DNA from: Alphaproteobacteria bacterium | GTDB taxonomy: Bacteria > Bacteroidota > Bacteroidia > Bacteroidales > FEN-979 | Direction of reading: 5' to 3' | Length of the DNA stretch: 56,868 nt | Assembly (NCBI GenBank): GCA_009928665.1 | Contig: SACF01000026.1 | Location: forward strand, 1 to 56,868 | Part shown: positions 27,608-36,589 of the stretch, in pieces | How the letters are laid out: each line of letters starts with the position of its first letter | How positions within the stretch are numbered: the stretch's first letter is position 1 | Notes under the pieces: generated by a model | Seen by the model: only the letters and a program-made list of their open reading frames with translations | Told to the model about the DNA's origin: nothing | The model's database searches: none | Made by a program: the position numbers and the translations under genes

Positions 27608-27615
27608 TATGTTTG
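27608..27615 (+). promoter_or_regulatory. -7 box (TATGTTTG) for the MCE gene
   Basis: TATGTTTG fits TAnnTTTG; the predicted start near 27621 is 10 nt before the GTG at 27631, which rules out the longer frame from 27574. Confidence 0.45.
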
Positions 27616-27630
27616 CATAAAAGTGACATT

Positions 27631-28578
27631 GTGAAGATCAAAAAAGAGATAAAAATAGGAATCGTTTTCGTAATCGCGACCGTTGTACTGATCTGGGGTT
27701 TGATGTATCTCAAGGGCCTCGAACTTTTCAGAACAAACCGCACCTTTTATGCCGTGTATGACCATGTGAACGGTTTGGTGGCTGCCAATCCCATCCTGAT
27801 CAAGGGTCTTCAGGTCGGACAGGTGAAAAAAATCTATTTTCACCCGCGTGATCCGCGAAAAATCATCGTCGAACTTTACATATTAGGCGATTATCCCATC
27901 CCAAAGAATTCCTTTGCCAGGATTTTCAGCTCCAGTTTGCTGGGTTCCAGGGAAGTTGAAATTATTCCAGGCGATTCTCAGGTGATGGCGCAGAATGGCG
28001 ATACCCTCTTTTCTCAAACAGAAGCCACGCTGGGCGAAGAGGTAAACCGGCAGCTGCTGCCCCTTAAAAACAAGGCTGAAAACCTGATCAGCTCCATCGA
28101 TTCGATCGCGGTGATCATCCAGGAGGTTCTGAATAAAAATACGCGTGAGAATCTCGTAAACGCTATCGAACACGTAAAACAGACCCTCGAGAATATTGCG
28201 CATGCCACCCATAACCTCGATACCCTGGTCGATTCGGAACGCAACAACCTGGCTGCCATCATCGGGAATGTTGAATCGATCAGCCGGAATCTGAAAGGCA
28301 ACAACGACAAGATAACCAACATCATCACCAATTTTTCCGATATCAGCGATTCGTTAACCAAAGCACGGATACCTGAAACCTTGTTACAGGTTAACAAGGT
28401 CGTTATCGATCTTGAACAGGTTCTTCAAAAAATCAACAAAGGAGAAGGTACCGTGGGCCAACTGGTCCATAATGAGCAGCTGTACAAAGAGGTCGAAAAA
28501 GCCGCGCGCGACCTGAACCTGCTGCTGGAAGACATCAAGGCGAATCCGAAAAAATATGTGAAGATATCGGTCTTTTAA
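27631..28578 (+). CDS. MCE/MlaD family lipid-transport protein
   Basis: 315 aa from GTG 27631, giving the normal start (M)KIKKEIKIGIVF; the longer frame adds a Cys-rich stretch upstream of the promoter box. One membrane anchor (about 6-27), an MCE domain (about 35-110, with PILIKGLQVGQV and ARIFSSSLLGSREVEI), then a long helical region (about 125-315) of the type that forms a tunnel or needle in MCE hexamers. Such proteins carry phospholipids between membranes, normally with an MlaEF ABC transporter, which is not in this window. It is followed by repeat copy B. Confidence 0.88.
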   Translation: MKIKKEIKIGIVFVIATVVLIWGLMYLKGLELFRTNRTFYAVYDHVNGLVAANPILIKGLQVGQVKKIYFHPRDPRKIIVELYILGDYPIPKNSFARIFSSSLLGSREVEIIPGDSQVMAQNGDTLFSQTEATLGEEVNRQLLPLKNKAENLISSIDSIAVIIQEVLNKNTRENLVNAIEHVKQTLENIAHATHNLDTLVDSERNNLAAIIGNVESISRNLKGNNDKITNIITNFSDISDSLTKARIPETLLQVNKVVIDLEQVLQKINKGEGTVGQLVHNEQLYKEVEKAARDLNLLLEDIKANPKKYVKISVF

Positions 28579-28726
28579 AATGGACAATTGACAATAGACA
28601 ATGGACAATGGACAATGGACAATGGACAATTGAAAATTGAAAACGGAAACGGAAAATTGAAAACTGAAAACGAAAGCATTGCCTGCCGGTCCGCTCTTCG
28701 TCCAACCCTCCGTCCAACCCTTCGTT
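28579..28726 (+). repeat. Composite intergenic repeat, copy B
   Basis: Directly after the MCE stop there are about seven tandem units of GACAATGG or GACAATTG (28581-28630), then A-rich units of the GAAAATTGAAAAC type (to about 28675), then the TCCGCTCTTCGTCCAACC module (28690-28726) in the same orientation as in copy A. The GACAATGG module is inverted relative to copy A, so modules are shuffled, not one fixed element. The repeat ends at the stop of the OstA-like gene. Confidence 0.8.
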
Positions 28727-28729
28727 AAA

Positions 28730-30259
28730 CTAATCCTTCTTCCAGATAAAAATATCCTCCTTTTTCAAAGGCCGGAGTTCTTCTTTCCAACTGAAATTCC
28801 GGAGTTTTCGTTCGTTGAGGGGGACATCCTTTTCAGGATATAGGTGGGCCTCCGGGGAACTCTGATAGGTGATGCTCAGGAGGTCATTATTTTCAAGGAA
28901 GATCAACATGTCTGCCGATTTCACCATGTTGATCCCGATGAGTGATTTGTCGTCATCGCGGAGGTAATAAATGGTTTGGGCATTACCCAGCACATTGACT
29001 TTATACAATTCATTTTTTCTGAATTTGGCAAGGATATTCCTGCCTTTTACCTGGTTGAACTGCCCCGAATCGTCTTTCATAATGATGAAAGCCGTGTTGA
29101 AAAGTTTTAACGAATCGGCTTCACCATTCCGCATTTGCAGCCGGATGGAATCGGCAGTGAGCTGGTTTTTACTCGACCACAGCACAGGATCCTTATACAT
29201 GGTCAGTGCGGAATCGGAACGATGCCAGGAGAGCGAATCGCACATTCCCTGAAGATTTGTCCGGTAAAATTTGACCTTGAAATAGCAGTGGACTTCATTA
29301 ATGTTCTGTGCAGTGTCGAACAATGCTCTGACGGTGTCGCCATGCATAAAGAGGGAGTCTTTTTTTTCGGCCAGGATGGCAACCGCGCTATCGGTCATAA
29401 AGGCAAAGCCATCAGCCCGCCGCATCTCTCCGTAATTTCCGGTGAGCAATACATCCTGGACGGTATCGAGGATTACGGCATGATGGTAAACTTGCCCGAA
29501 TCCCTTTTTTCGTTCATAGTACATGCTGTCGCCGGTGAGGAATATGTTCTCGTGATAGATCCCGGCTTTTTCGCGGAACCTCGAGATATCGTGCCGGGTA
29601 TCGTACCATCCGTTTTCACAGTAAATCGAATCGGCCTTATCATTGCTCAGGATGTGTGATGGACCGAAAAAATAGGCGATCTCAGTTACTGTGTTGTATT
29701 TCAGGGTGTCGGAATACATCTTGTAATCGGGATTGATCAGGATCACTTTATCCCTGAAAAAAAAGTGTTTCAGGTCGGTGTAGTAGTAGCCGTAGTGACT
29801 GACCAGGAAGTTTTTTCCGTTGACGATCTTACCCCAGTAATCGTACTGGGCGATCTGGGTATTTCGGTTGTAGACCAGGGTGTCGGTGGTCAGGGTGGTT
29901 TGGTTGTCGATCAGGCGGACGTTGCTTTTTGCCCGGGCAATCTTGGTATTGCCGTCATACCTGAGCGTATCGCTGTATAGGTTCAGGGTGTCGCTCAGTT
30001 TAATCCTGACATTCCCGTAGGCAACCACTTTATTTTCCGTCTCATTCAGCCAGGCGCTGTCGCAAAAAAGGAACGCGCTGTCGTGGCTCATGATCACATT
30101 ACCGATGATCCTGGGGCCGAATTCATAAATGGCCTTGCTGAACTGCCAGCTATCGGCTGTTTCCAGCCGGATTTTTGCTGTGTCGGCACTGAAATTTTCC
30201 GATGCGGCCGCCTGCAGTAGCACGGTGAAGAAGGAAAAGATCAGGATCAGGCGATGCAT
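28730..30259 (-). CDS. OstA/LptA-like periplasmic protein
   Basis: 509 aa from ATG 30259, which gives a proper signal peptide (MHRLILIFSFFTVLLQAAAS); the frame extends to 30361 but a -7 box lies between. The mature protein is a long series of beta-hairpin repeats (YSDTLRYDGNT, TTDTLVYNRNT, YSDTLKYNTVT, LTGDSMYYERK), the OstA-like jellyroll ladder of the Lpt bridge. It is far longer than proteobacterial LptA (about 185 aa), as is normal for Bacteroidota OstA-like proteins. Likely works with LptD-like and LptG proteins of this window in lipopolysaccharide transport. Divergent from gatE. Confidence 0.82.
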   Translation of the reverse strand: MHRLILIFSFFTVLLQAAASENFSADTAKIRLETADSWQFSKAIYEFGPRIIGNVIMSHDSAFLFCDSAWLNETENKVVAYGNVRIKLSDTLNLYSDTLRYDGNTKIARAKSNVRLIDNQTTLTTDTLVYNRNTQIAQYDYWGKIVNGKNFLVSHYGYYYTDLKHFFFRDKVILINPDYKMYSDTLKYNTVTEIAYFFGPSHILSNDKADSIYCENGWYDTRHDISRFREKAGIYHENIFLTGDSMYYERKKGFGQVYHHAVILDTVQDVLLTGNYGEMRRADGFAFMTDSAVAILAEKKDSLFMHGDTVRALFDTAQNINEVHCYFKVKFYRTNLQGMCDSLSWHRSDSALTMYKDPVLWSSKNQLTADSIRLQMRNGEADSLKLFNTAFIIMKDDSGQFNQVKGRNILAKFRKNELYKVNVLGNAQTIYYLRDDDKSLIGINMVKSADMLIFLENNDLLSITYQSSPEAHLYPEKDVPLNERKLRNFSWKEELRPLKKEDIFIWKKD

Positions 30260-30277
30260 GTCATGGAGATGAACGGA

Positions 30278-30285
30278 CAAAGATA
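30278..30285 (-). promoter_or_regulatory. -7 box (TATCTTTG) for the OstA-like gene
   Basis: Minus-strand TATCTTTG from 30285 to 30278; predicted start near 30271, 12 nt before ATG 30259. Confidence 0.45.
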
Positions 30286-30343
30286 CAAAACTCATTGTTA
30301 CTAAAAGAAATGAACAATAGGACGGATATATCTGCAAAAACGG

Positions 30344-30351
30344 TAATTTTG
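30344..30351 (+). promoter_or_regulatory. -7 box (TAATTTTG) for gatE
   Basis: TAATTTTG fits TAnnTTTG; predicted start near 30358, 24 nt before ATG 30382. It supports that start over the TTG (30295) and ATG (30310) further up. Confidence 0.45.
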
Positions 30352-30381
30352 GGGCCTCCAAATTTCTATTTTCACACTGAA

Positions 30382-32373
30382 ATGAAACAATCCTTTGATC
30401 CCAGGCGCAACTATGCTGAAACCAGACAAAAGATAGGATATGTGCCTCGAAAACAAGCTACCCAGGACGATTACGACCGAATCGGTTTTATGTCGGGACT
30501 GGAAGTTCACCAGCAATTAAAAACCCGGGAAAAGCTTTTCTGTCATTGTCCGGCCGGAATTTACCAGAAAGCCGACGACTACGACGCGGAACTGATCCGT
30601 CATATGAGGCCAACCCTCAGCGAACTGGGGGAATACGACGGTACGGCGCTCATGGAGTTCAGAACCCGGAAAAACATTATTTATCGGATCAAAAATGAAA
30701 CGGCATGCACCTACGATGTCGATGATACACCGCCATTCCCGCTCAACCCGGAGGCGCTCAGGCAAGCCATCGGAATTTCGTTGCTGTCGAAATTGAAGAT
30801 CGTGGGAGAGGTTCACATTACCCGGAAACAGTACCTTGATGGTTCCATTCCTACCGGTTTTCAGCGGACAGCCATCATCGGCATTGAGGGTGAGATCAAA
30901 ATGAAACACAAGAAGGTCAGGCTGATCCAGCTTAGTCTTGAAGAGGATGCCTGCCGTGAGGTTTCCGACATCGGGCATGTACGGATTTACCGCACCGACC
31001 GGTTGGGGATGCCCCTCATCGAAACCGTTACCTACCCCGATTTTAAAAACCCGTCGGAAGTGAGGGAAGGAGCCGATTATATCAGGTTTCTGAACCGGAG
31101 CACCGGAAATGTGCGTACCGGGATCGGTTCTACGCGGGCCGATGTGAATGTGAGTTGCAAAGGTGGAACCCGGGTTGAGATCAAGGGGGTTGCACATACC
31201 CGCTGGATGCCTGAGTTGACGCACAACGAGGCCTTCCGTCAGTGGGCTTTACTGGCCATCCGCGAGATCCTGAACCAAAGGTTTAAGGATCCCGCCGACT
31301 GGAAGATGACCTGGCGGGAAGTGAAAGCAAAGGATTTTAAACTGGAAAACCTTGGGGTTCCGAAAAATGCGGACCTTCAGGTTTACCTGGTCAATCTTCC
31401 GCAATTTCAGGGCCTTTTATCACATTTTACCCAACCGGGCAAAATGTTTGCCGATGAATTTACCGATCGCCTTAAAGTGATCGCCTGTATTGAAAAGCCC
31501 AACATGATCCATTCGGAAATGCCGGATGGTACTGCAGGTGAGAAGGTATGGAATAAAGTGAAATCGCTCCTGGGAAGCAAAGAGGGCGATGCACAGATTA
31601 TCTTCTGGGGTCCGGCCGACGACATTAAAACGGCGCTGGAGACAATTGAGGAACGTTGCCGGATGGCTTTCACCGGCGTCCCCAACGAAACCCGTAAATC
31701 GTTTGCCGACGGAACCACGATCTTTGAACGGGTGCTTCCGGGCGCCGACCGCATGTATCCCGACACCGATTCCGCCCCGATACCGCTGGAAGATGAAACC
31801 ATCCGTGAAATTGAAGGAACCCTGCCGAAACTGGTAGCTGAAAGGATCGAACAGTTGATGGATTGGAAGGTTCCCGAAGACACCTTTACTTATCTGCTGA
31901 AGAAGAATCTGTTGCCGCTCATCGAACGCATCCGGTCAGAGCTGCAGATTCCGGCGCGCTTTACCGCGACCCTGTTGGCACATACGCTGAAGCACCTCGA
32001 AGGACAGTATCCCCTGATGCCGGGTTTCAGCAGCGAAAAGGTATTTGACCTGTTAAAATTTCTGAAAGATTCAAACCTCGATCTTTCACTTGCAAGGAGG
32101 ATGCTGGTACACCTCTATCAACATCCCAAAATGGATTTCGAGTCGATTCTCGTGACGCTGAACTTTAAAAGGATCCCTGCAGAAGAAATCGTCGCAAAAG
32201 TTCCCTATCTCGTCAGAAAATACCGGGAAATCAGAACCTCTCCCGACGACAAGGCCGGTTCCCGCTGGATCATGGGAAACCTCAGCAAACTGGCAACCGG
32301 AAATATTCCGATGCGGGAGTTGTGTGAAACAGTCATGAAGACCAGCGGACAGGTGGACAAAATGAATGAGTGA
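30382..32373 (+). CDS. gatE: Archaeal-type Glu-tRNA(Gln) amidotransferase subunit E
   Basis: 663 aa. GatE is the kinase/tRNA-binding subunit that activates Glu on misacylated Glu-tRNA(Gln) so ammonia from GatD can make Gln-tRNA. Seen: IGFMSGLEVHQQL and KLFCHCPAG of the GatB/E cradle domain, TACTYDVDDTPPFPLNPEAL, RKQYLDGSIPTGFQRT, LIQLSLEEDACRE, RVEIKGVAHT, a GAD-like insertion (about 385-480, the AspRS-related part that separates GatE from GatB), DTDSAPIPLEDE and the helical tail. The insertion and length (archaeal GatE is about 620-635 aa) argue against GatB. The final codons and stop lie inside repeat copy C. gatD follows after the repeat. Confidence 0.93.
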   Translation: MKQSFDPRRNYAETRQKIGYVPRKQATQDDYDRIGFMSGLEVHQQLKTREKLFCHCPAGIYQKADDYDAELIRHMRPTLSELGEYDGTALMEFRTRKNIIYRIKNETACTYDVDDTPPFPLNPEALRQAIGISLLSKLKIVGEVHITRKQYLDGSIPTGFQRTAIIGIEGEIKMKHKKVRLIQLSLEEDACREVSDIGHVRIYRTDRLGMPLIETVTYPDFKNPSEVREGADYIRFLNRSTGNVRTGIGSTRADVNVSCKGGTRVEIKGVAHTRWMPELTHNEAFRQWALLAIREILNQRFKDPADWKMTWREVKAKDFKLENLGVPKNADLQVYLVNLPQFQGLLSHFTQPGKMFADEFTDRLKVIACIEKPNMIHSEMPDGTAGEKVWNKVKSLLGSKEGDAQIIFWGPADDIKTALETIEERCRMAFTGVPNETRKSFADGTTIFERVLPGADRMYPDTDSAPIPLEDETIREIEGTLPKLVAERIEQLMDWKVPEDTFTYLLKKNLLPLIERIRSELQIPARFTATLLAHTLKHLEGQYPLMPGFSSEKVFDLLKFLKDSNLDLSLARRMLVHLYQHPKMDFESILVTLNFKRIPAEEIVAKVPYLVRKYREIRTSPDDKAGSRWIMGNLSKLATGNIPMRELCETVMKTSGQVDKMNE

Positions 32374-32546
32374 ATGACAATTGACAATTGACAATGGACA
32401 ATTGACAATGGATAATTGACAATGGATAATTGAAAATGGACAATTGAAAATGGAAAATGAAAAATGGATGAACGGGGAAATTTTGAATTTCTATTCCCTA
32501 TTCGCTATTCGCTAATACCTATTCCCTATTTTGAATTCATTCTGCA
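32355..32546 (+). repeat. Composite intergenic repeat, copy C
   Basis: Starts inside the last six codons of gatE with a 27-bp block (32355-32381) that is the exact inverted copy of 9717-9743, continues with about nine GACAATTG/GACAATGG/GATAATTG units to about 32440, A-rich AAAATGG units, then a TATTCCCTATTCGC module (about 32499-32530) that mirrors the AATAGGCAGTAGG module of copy A, and ends with TTGAATTCATT (32531-32541), also inverted relative to copy A. Taken together this is an inverted, diverged copy of A. Confidence 0.8.
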
Positions 32547-32602
32547 TCCTCACTTTCTGGCTTTGGCAATCGTAAATAGAAACAATTACATCTAAAAATA
32601 AA

Positions 32603-33988
32603 ATGAGCGAAGATATTTTTCAGGGTTATAAGGGTCGTGCACTCGAAGTACTACAGAAATACAATGCCAGGGTTTGGGCCCGGGTACGGGTCGATTCAAC
32701 GAGGGGAACCTTTGAAGGGACTATTCTGCCCCGTGCCGAGAATACGGACGACAAGCATATCGTTCTGAAGATTTTTACGGGATATAACATCGGAATCGAC
32801 ATCTCAGGGATTACCGCTATTACGGAGCTGGGCTATAAAAAGGCAGTTTACAAAATTCCCGAGAAGGAGTTCCCCTATTCCAAGGAAAAGCCAAATGTAA
32901 AATTGCTGGGAACCGGCGGTACCATTGCTTCGAGGCTCGATTACAGAACAGGAGCGGTAATTCCGGCATTTTCACCGGGCGAATTGTATGGCGCGGTGCC
33001 GGAGCTGGCCGACATCTGCAACCTGACTACCGAAAAGCTTTTCGCTGTGTTCAGCGAAAACATGGGCCCCGAACAATACAAAAAACTGGCTGTTGCCATC
33101 GGTCACGAGATCGAGAAAGGGATCGACGGGATCATCATCGGTCATGGTACCGACACGCTACATTATACCTCAGCGGCCCTGACCTTCATGGTTCAGAATT
33201 CACCGGTTCCGATTGTACTGGTAGGATCTCAGCGGTCGTCCGACCGGCCCAGTTCCGATGCAGCCCTTAATCTGATGCATGCCGCCACGGCCGCAGCGCA
33301 CGGCGATATCGCCGAAACCATGGTTTGCATGTTCGGCCCTACATCCGATGAATACGGTTTTCTGCACCGGGGAACCCGGGTACGAAAGATGCACTCCTCG
33401 TACCGGTCGACCTTCCGGACCATCGGCGACACCCCGCTGGCAACCGTCACACGCAACGGGGTCATTCCCATCAAACAGGATTATAACCGCAGGCGTAAAG
33501 ACCGCAACGTGACCATCCTCCCGTATTACGAGGAGAAGGTGACGATGATCTATTACTATACCAACATGCAGCCCGATGTGATCGACGGACTGGTGGATGC
33601 CGGTTACAAGGGGATCATCATCATCGGTACTGGTCTCGGACATGTCAACAAACCGATTTACCCGGCGATCGAACGGGCCATCGCCAAAGGCGTCGCCATT
33701 TACATGACCGTTCAGACCCTTTGGGGATATGTACACATGTTCGTTTACGACACCGGCCGTGACCTGATGGCCAAAGGGATCATCCCGGCCGAGAACATGC
33801 TGCCTGAAACTGCTTTTGTAAAATTAAGCTGGGCGCTCGGACAGACCAACGACCTGGAAAAGGTGAAAGAGATCATGCTGACCCCGATCAACGGTGAAAT
33901 CACCCCGCGCGAACCTTACAACGGTTACCTGATCTACCAGGGAGGTGTTCCCGAGGTGGAAGATTTTATCCGAAAGTTCCATAAATAA
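32603..33988 (+). CDS. gatD: Archaeal-type Glu-tRNA(Gln) amidotransferase subunit D
   Basis: 461 aa. GatD is the glutaminase of GatDE, an asparaginase-fold enzyme with an extra N-terminal domain. The N-terminal SH3-like domain (1-85) and the linker are present. Catalytic residues: TGGTIAS (104-110, Thr104), HGTDT (181-185, Thr183-Asp184) and Lys262 in RVRKMHSSYR, the set typical of GatD; GSQRSSDRPSSDA (208-220) is the family signature that differs from plain asparaginases. C-terminus binds GatE. Coding begins 229 nt after gatE; a TTTG at 32562-32565 upstream is only a weak promoter candidate, so it may be read through from gatE. Confidence 0.94.
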   Translation: MSEDIFQGYKGRALEVLQKYNARVWARVRVDSTRGTFEGTILPRAENTDDKHIVLKIFTGYNIGIDISGITAITELGYKKAVYKIPEKEFPYSKEKPNVKLLGTGGTIASRLDYRTGAVIPAFSPGELYGAVPELADICNLTTEKLFAVFSENMGPEQYKKLAVAIGHEIEKGIDGIIIGHGTDTLHYTSAALTFMVQNSPVPIVLVGSQRSSDRPSSDAALNLMHAATAAAHGDIAETMVCMFGPTSDEYGFLHRGTRVRKMHSSYRSTFRTIGDTPLATVTRNGVIPIKQDYNRRRKDRNVTILPYYEEKVTMIYYYTNMQPDVIDGLVDAGYKGIIIIGTGLGHVNKPIYPAIERAIAKGVAIYMTVQTLWGYVHMFVYDTGRDLMAKGIIPAENMLPETAFVKLSWALGQTNDLEKVKEIMLTPINGEITPREPYNGYLIYQGGVPEVEDFIRKFHK

Positions 33989-34056
33989 CCAGAGGGAATC
34001 TTTGGTCCTTCCTGTTCAACCGGTGAACAAAACATCATAAGGCGGATTTCTCAGTC

Positions 34057-34084
34057 GAAATCACAGTGGTTTTCGGGTGATTTC
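34057..34084. terminator. Inverted repeat between convergent gatD and TonB receptor genes
   Basis: Perfect 8-bp arms GAAATCAC and GTGATTTC with a 12-nt loop, in the 100-nt convergent gap. A second short repeat GTTCA / TGAAC lies at about 34015-34029. Plausible bidirectional terminator. Confidence 0.4.
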
Positions 34085-34088
34085 ATTC

Positions 34089-36446
34089 TCACTTTGCGTA
34101 TATTCCGAAGGGGATATGGATTCCGAACGTAAGGTTCCAACCGGCATTGTAAATTCCTACCTCTTTTAACCGGCTCAGATGGTCATAATATTTCGTGTTC
34201 GTAAGGTTTCTCCCTGAAATAAAGATAGTCCAGAGCTGTTTCTGAACCCTCAGACTGGTTCCGGCCGCAACATTGAAAAGAAAATATCCGGGTGTTTCGG
34301 TTTCGAACTCGTCAATACGCTCCTGACGGAAATGAAATTCTGCCTCAATCGTGACATACGGCATTTTAAACAGACTTTTTTTCGAAGTATTGAAATCCCA
34401 TTTCAACGTGTGAAGGGTATGTACCGGAGGGATGAAAGGCAATGGCATATCTATCGATTCGTTGGTAGCTCTTACATAATCGATAGAGTTTTCGAAATGA
34501 AGTTGATCGACCGGGTGTATGTCGAGTGAACATTCAAATCCTGTCAGGATCGCGTTGCCCTGAACAAACCGGTAAACAGGATACCAGCGGTTGTTACTGA
34601 AGATCTTTTCTCCATTCAGATTCCGGGAATAAATGTACTGATTGATGAAATTGAAATACCCGTTCAGGCTGAAGCTAAGCCAATGCACCGTGGCCGACAA
34701 TTCTCCGTCGATTTGAAGGCTGTTCTCGGGATGCAGGGTGGGATTGCCGATCTCGTAGCGGTTTGAACCCGGATGAACGCCGTTTGATCCTAACTCGGCA
34801 ATGTTGGGCGCTCTGAAACCTGAACCGATGTTGAATTTGAGATTGAAAATACGCGACAAACGGGCAGTCATCCCGGTTGAACCACTAATAGCGGAAAAGT
34901 TACTCTTAAAGCCGGGGAACAGGGTGTCGGCAATAGCCGGATGATCGGCTGAAATATTTTCAATCAGCTTTTTCCCGTTCACCCAACGCGAATCAAATCG
35001 TATCCCGGCATTTAAGGTAAACCGTTCCCACGATTTTTTCAGGTAGAAGAAGCTTCCGATATCCCATAAATCGTAGTCGGGAATGAGATATTCGCTGCCC
35101 TTGTTGGTGTTTATCTGAAACATTCCTGATATTCCGCCAACCAGTTCGAGTTGACTGTCGAATTGGTGTGAAAACTTCAGATCACAGGTCGCTGTGTTCA
35201 GATCCATAAAAAGGTTGGGAGCATCAGCGGCTTCTTCGAATTCACGACGTTTGTTGGTCTGAAATCCTGCATTAATCCTCCATTGGTTGCTTCCGGTAAT
35301 CAGGTTGGTTACTGATGAAACTTTATAATGGATCAGTTTCTGATAGGGGAGATCGGGTGTCCGCTTTTTGGCCTCTGTATCCGTGATGATCTGCCCGTTG
35401 ATATCAATAAATCTTCCTGTTGACGAATCTCGCTCACCTTCAACAATTCCGATCATCGCATCGTACCGTGAAAAATGCAGATGGGTAAATCCCCAGTTTT
35501 TTATGAGTCCGACCATCGCGCTGTAGTTTATTTCGTTAAAGGCTGAGTTGTAAACAAATTCCGGAGGAGAACGATACGCGGCAGCGTTTTTATAACTACC
35601 CCGCATCCGCCAAAGGAACCCGTTGTTATTGCCTTCGATCATCAGCGAATTGTTTGTCATCCGGTTATTTGTGGCAAAGCCTGAGGTGATTTCTCCTCTG
35701 ATTGAATTCAACGGGGCATGGATGGGTTCCAGAATATTGATGATCCCGCCCATGGCATCTGAACCATAAAACAGGCTTGCCGGTCCTTTCAGAACTTCAA
35801 TCCGGTCGGTCGAAAGCTGATCAATTTCAACCCCGTGTTCATCCCCCCATTGTTGATCTTCCTGACGTACCCCTTCATTCAGGATCACAACGTGGTTGTA
35901 ACTTAATCCGCGGATTACAGGTTTTGAAATATCGCCTCCGGTGGTGATTTGCGACAACCCCGGAACCACTGAAATTGCATCAATAAGGTTTGTCGAAGGC
36001 GAATATAAAATGGCTTGTTTGCTGATAGGAATTATAGAAATGCTGCTTCTGCTGTTGTCGGTCGACACACCGCTTCCGGTTATTACCACCTCCTGTACTT
36101 CAACAGGCGTAGCATCAAGCCGGAAGTCCCTGGTCTGAACTTTTCGCAGGTCAATCTGCTCGGTGATTGCACCATAGCCGATATAGCTGACCTGGATGAG
36201 CAACGAGCTTTTGGGAAGGTTGCCAAGGTGATACCACCCATTGGTATCACTTGTGACTCCTGATTTCAGATCGGGGATATAGATGGTAGCGCCGGGAAGA
36301 CTTTCACCGGTTTTTCCATCCGTAACCCGCCCCGATAAAACAGCCTTTCCGGATGCGATTCGTTGTTTTACCCCGGATTGGGTATGGCCGTTAAACGGGA
36401 TCATGATCAGGAGCCATATTATCAAGACTAAGATTTTATGGATCAT
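34089..36446 (-). CDS. TonB-dependent outer-membrane receptor with carboxypeptidase-like N-terminal domain
   Basis: 785 aa from ATG 36446 (MIHKILVLIIWLL, signal peptide cut after GHTQ); the 60 codons above it have no coding character. After the signal comes a CarboxypepD_reg-like domain (about 40-115, LSGRVTDGKTGESLPGATI), then a plug domain (about 130-240, VIRGLSYNHVVILNEGVRQ and the DRIEVLKGPASLFYGSDAMGG block) and a 22-strand barrel ending in TFGIHIPFGIYAK. There is no SusD partner. The plug sequence QQWGDEHGVEIDQLS resembles receptors for metals such as ZnuD; with the His/Cys-rich gene upstream, metal uptake is the best guess. Confidence 0.9.
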   Translation of the reverse strand: MIHKILVLIIWLLIMIPFNGHTQSGVKQRIASGKAVLSGRVTDGKTGESLPGATIYIPDLKSGVTSDTNGWYHLGNLPKSSLLIQVSYIGYGAITEQIDLRKVQTRDFRLDATPVEVQEVVITGSGVSTDNSRSSISIIPISKQAILYSPSTNLIDAISVVPGLSQITTGGDISKPVIRGLSYNHVVILNEGVRQEDQQWGDEHGVEIDQLSTDRIEVLKGPASLFYGSDAMGGIINILEPIHAPLNSIRGEITSGFATNNRMTNNSLMIEGNNNGFLWRMRGSYKNAAAYRSPPEFVYNSAFNEINYSAMVGLIKNWGFTHLHFSRYDAMIGIVEGERDSSTGRFIDINGQIITDTEAKKRTPDLPYQKLIHYKVSSVTNLITGSNQWRINAGFQTNKRREFEEAADAPNLFMDLNTATCDLKFSHQFDSQLELVGGISGMFQINTNKGSEYLIPDYDLWDIGSFFYLKKSWERFTLNAGIRFDSRWVNGKKLIENISADHPAIADTLFPGFKSNFSAISGSTGMTARLSRIFNLKFNIGSGFRAPNIAELGSNGVHPGSNRYEIGNPTLHPENSLQIDGELSATVHWLSFSLNGYFNFINQYIYSRNLNGEKIFSNNRWYPVYRFVQGNAILTGFECSLDIHPVDQLHFENSIDYVRATNESIDMPLPFIPPVHTLHTLKWDFNTSKKSLFKMPYVTIEAEFHFRQERIDEFETETPGYFLFNVAAGTSLRVQKQLWTIFISGRNLTNTKYYDHLSRLKEVGIYNAGWNLTFGIHIPFGIYAK

Positions 36447-36589
36447 TTCAATAATTAAGAATAAATTGAATTTATACATCGACATGAGGTATTTCCGGCC
36501 CTTTTTATCGAAGGTCGAAAAAACCGAAAGATCAGTGAATCTGACAATTCCTGAAATGATAATGTTCCGGTTAATCAGAATGACCGGTT

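Noticed and set aside
28581..28640. Tandem short repeats considered as a CRISPR array
   Set aside because: Units are about 8-10 bp and directly joined, with no spacers and no cas genes in the window.
30517..31224. Minus-strand frame inside gatE
   Set aside because: Shadow of a gene whose own frame carries GatE motifs throughout.
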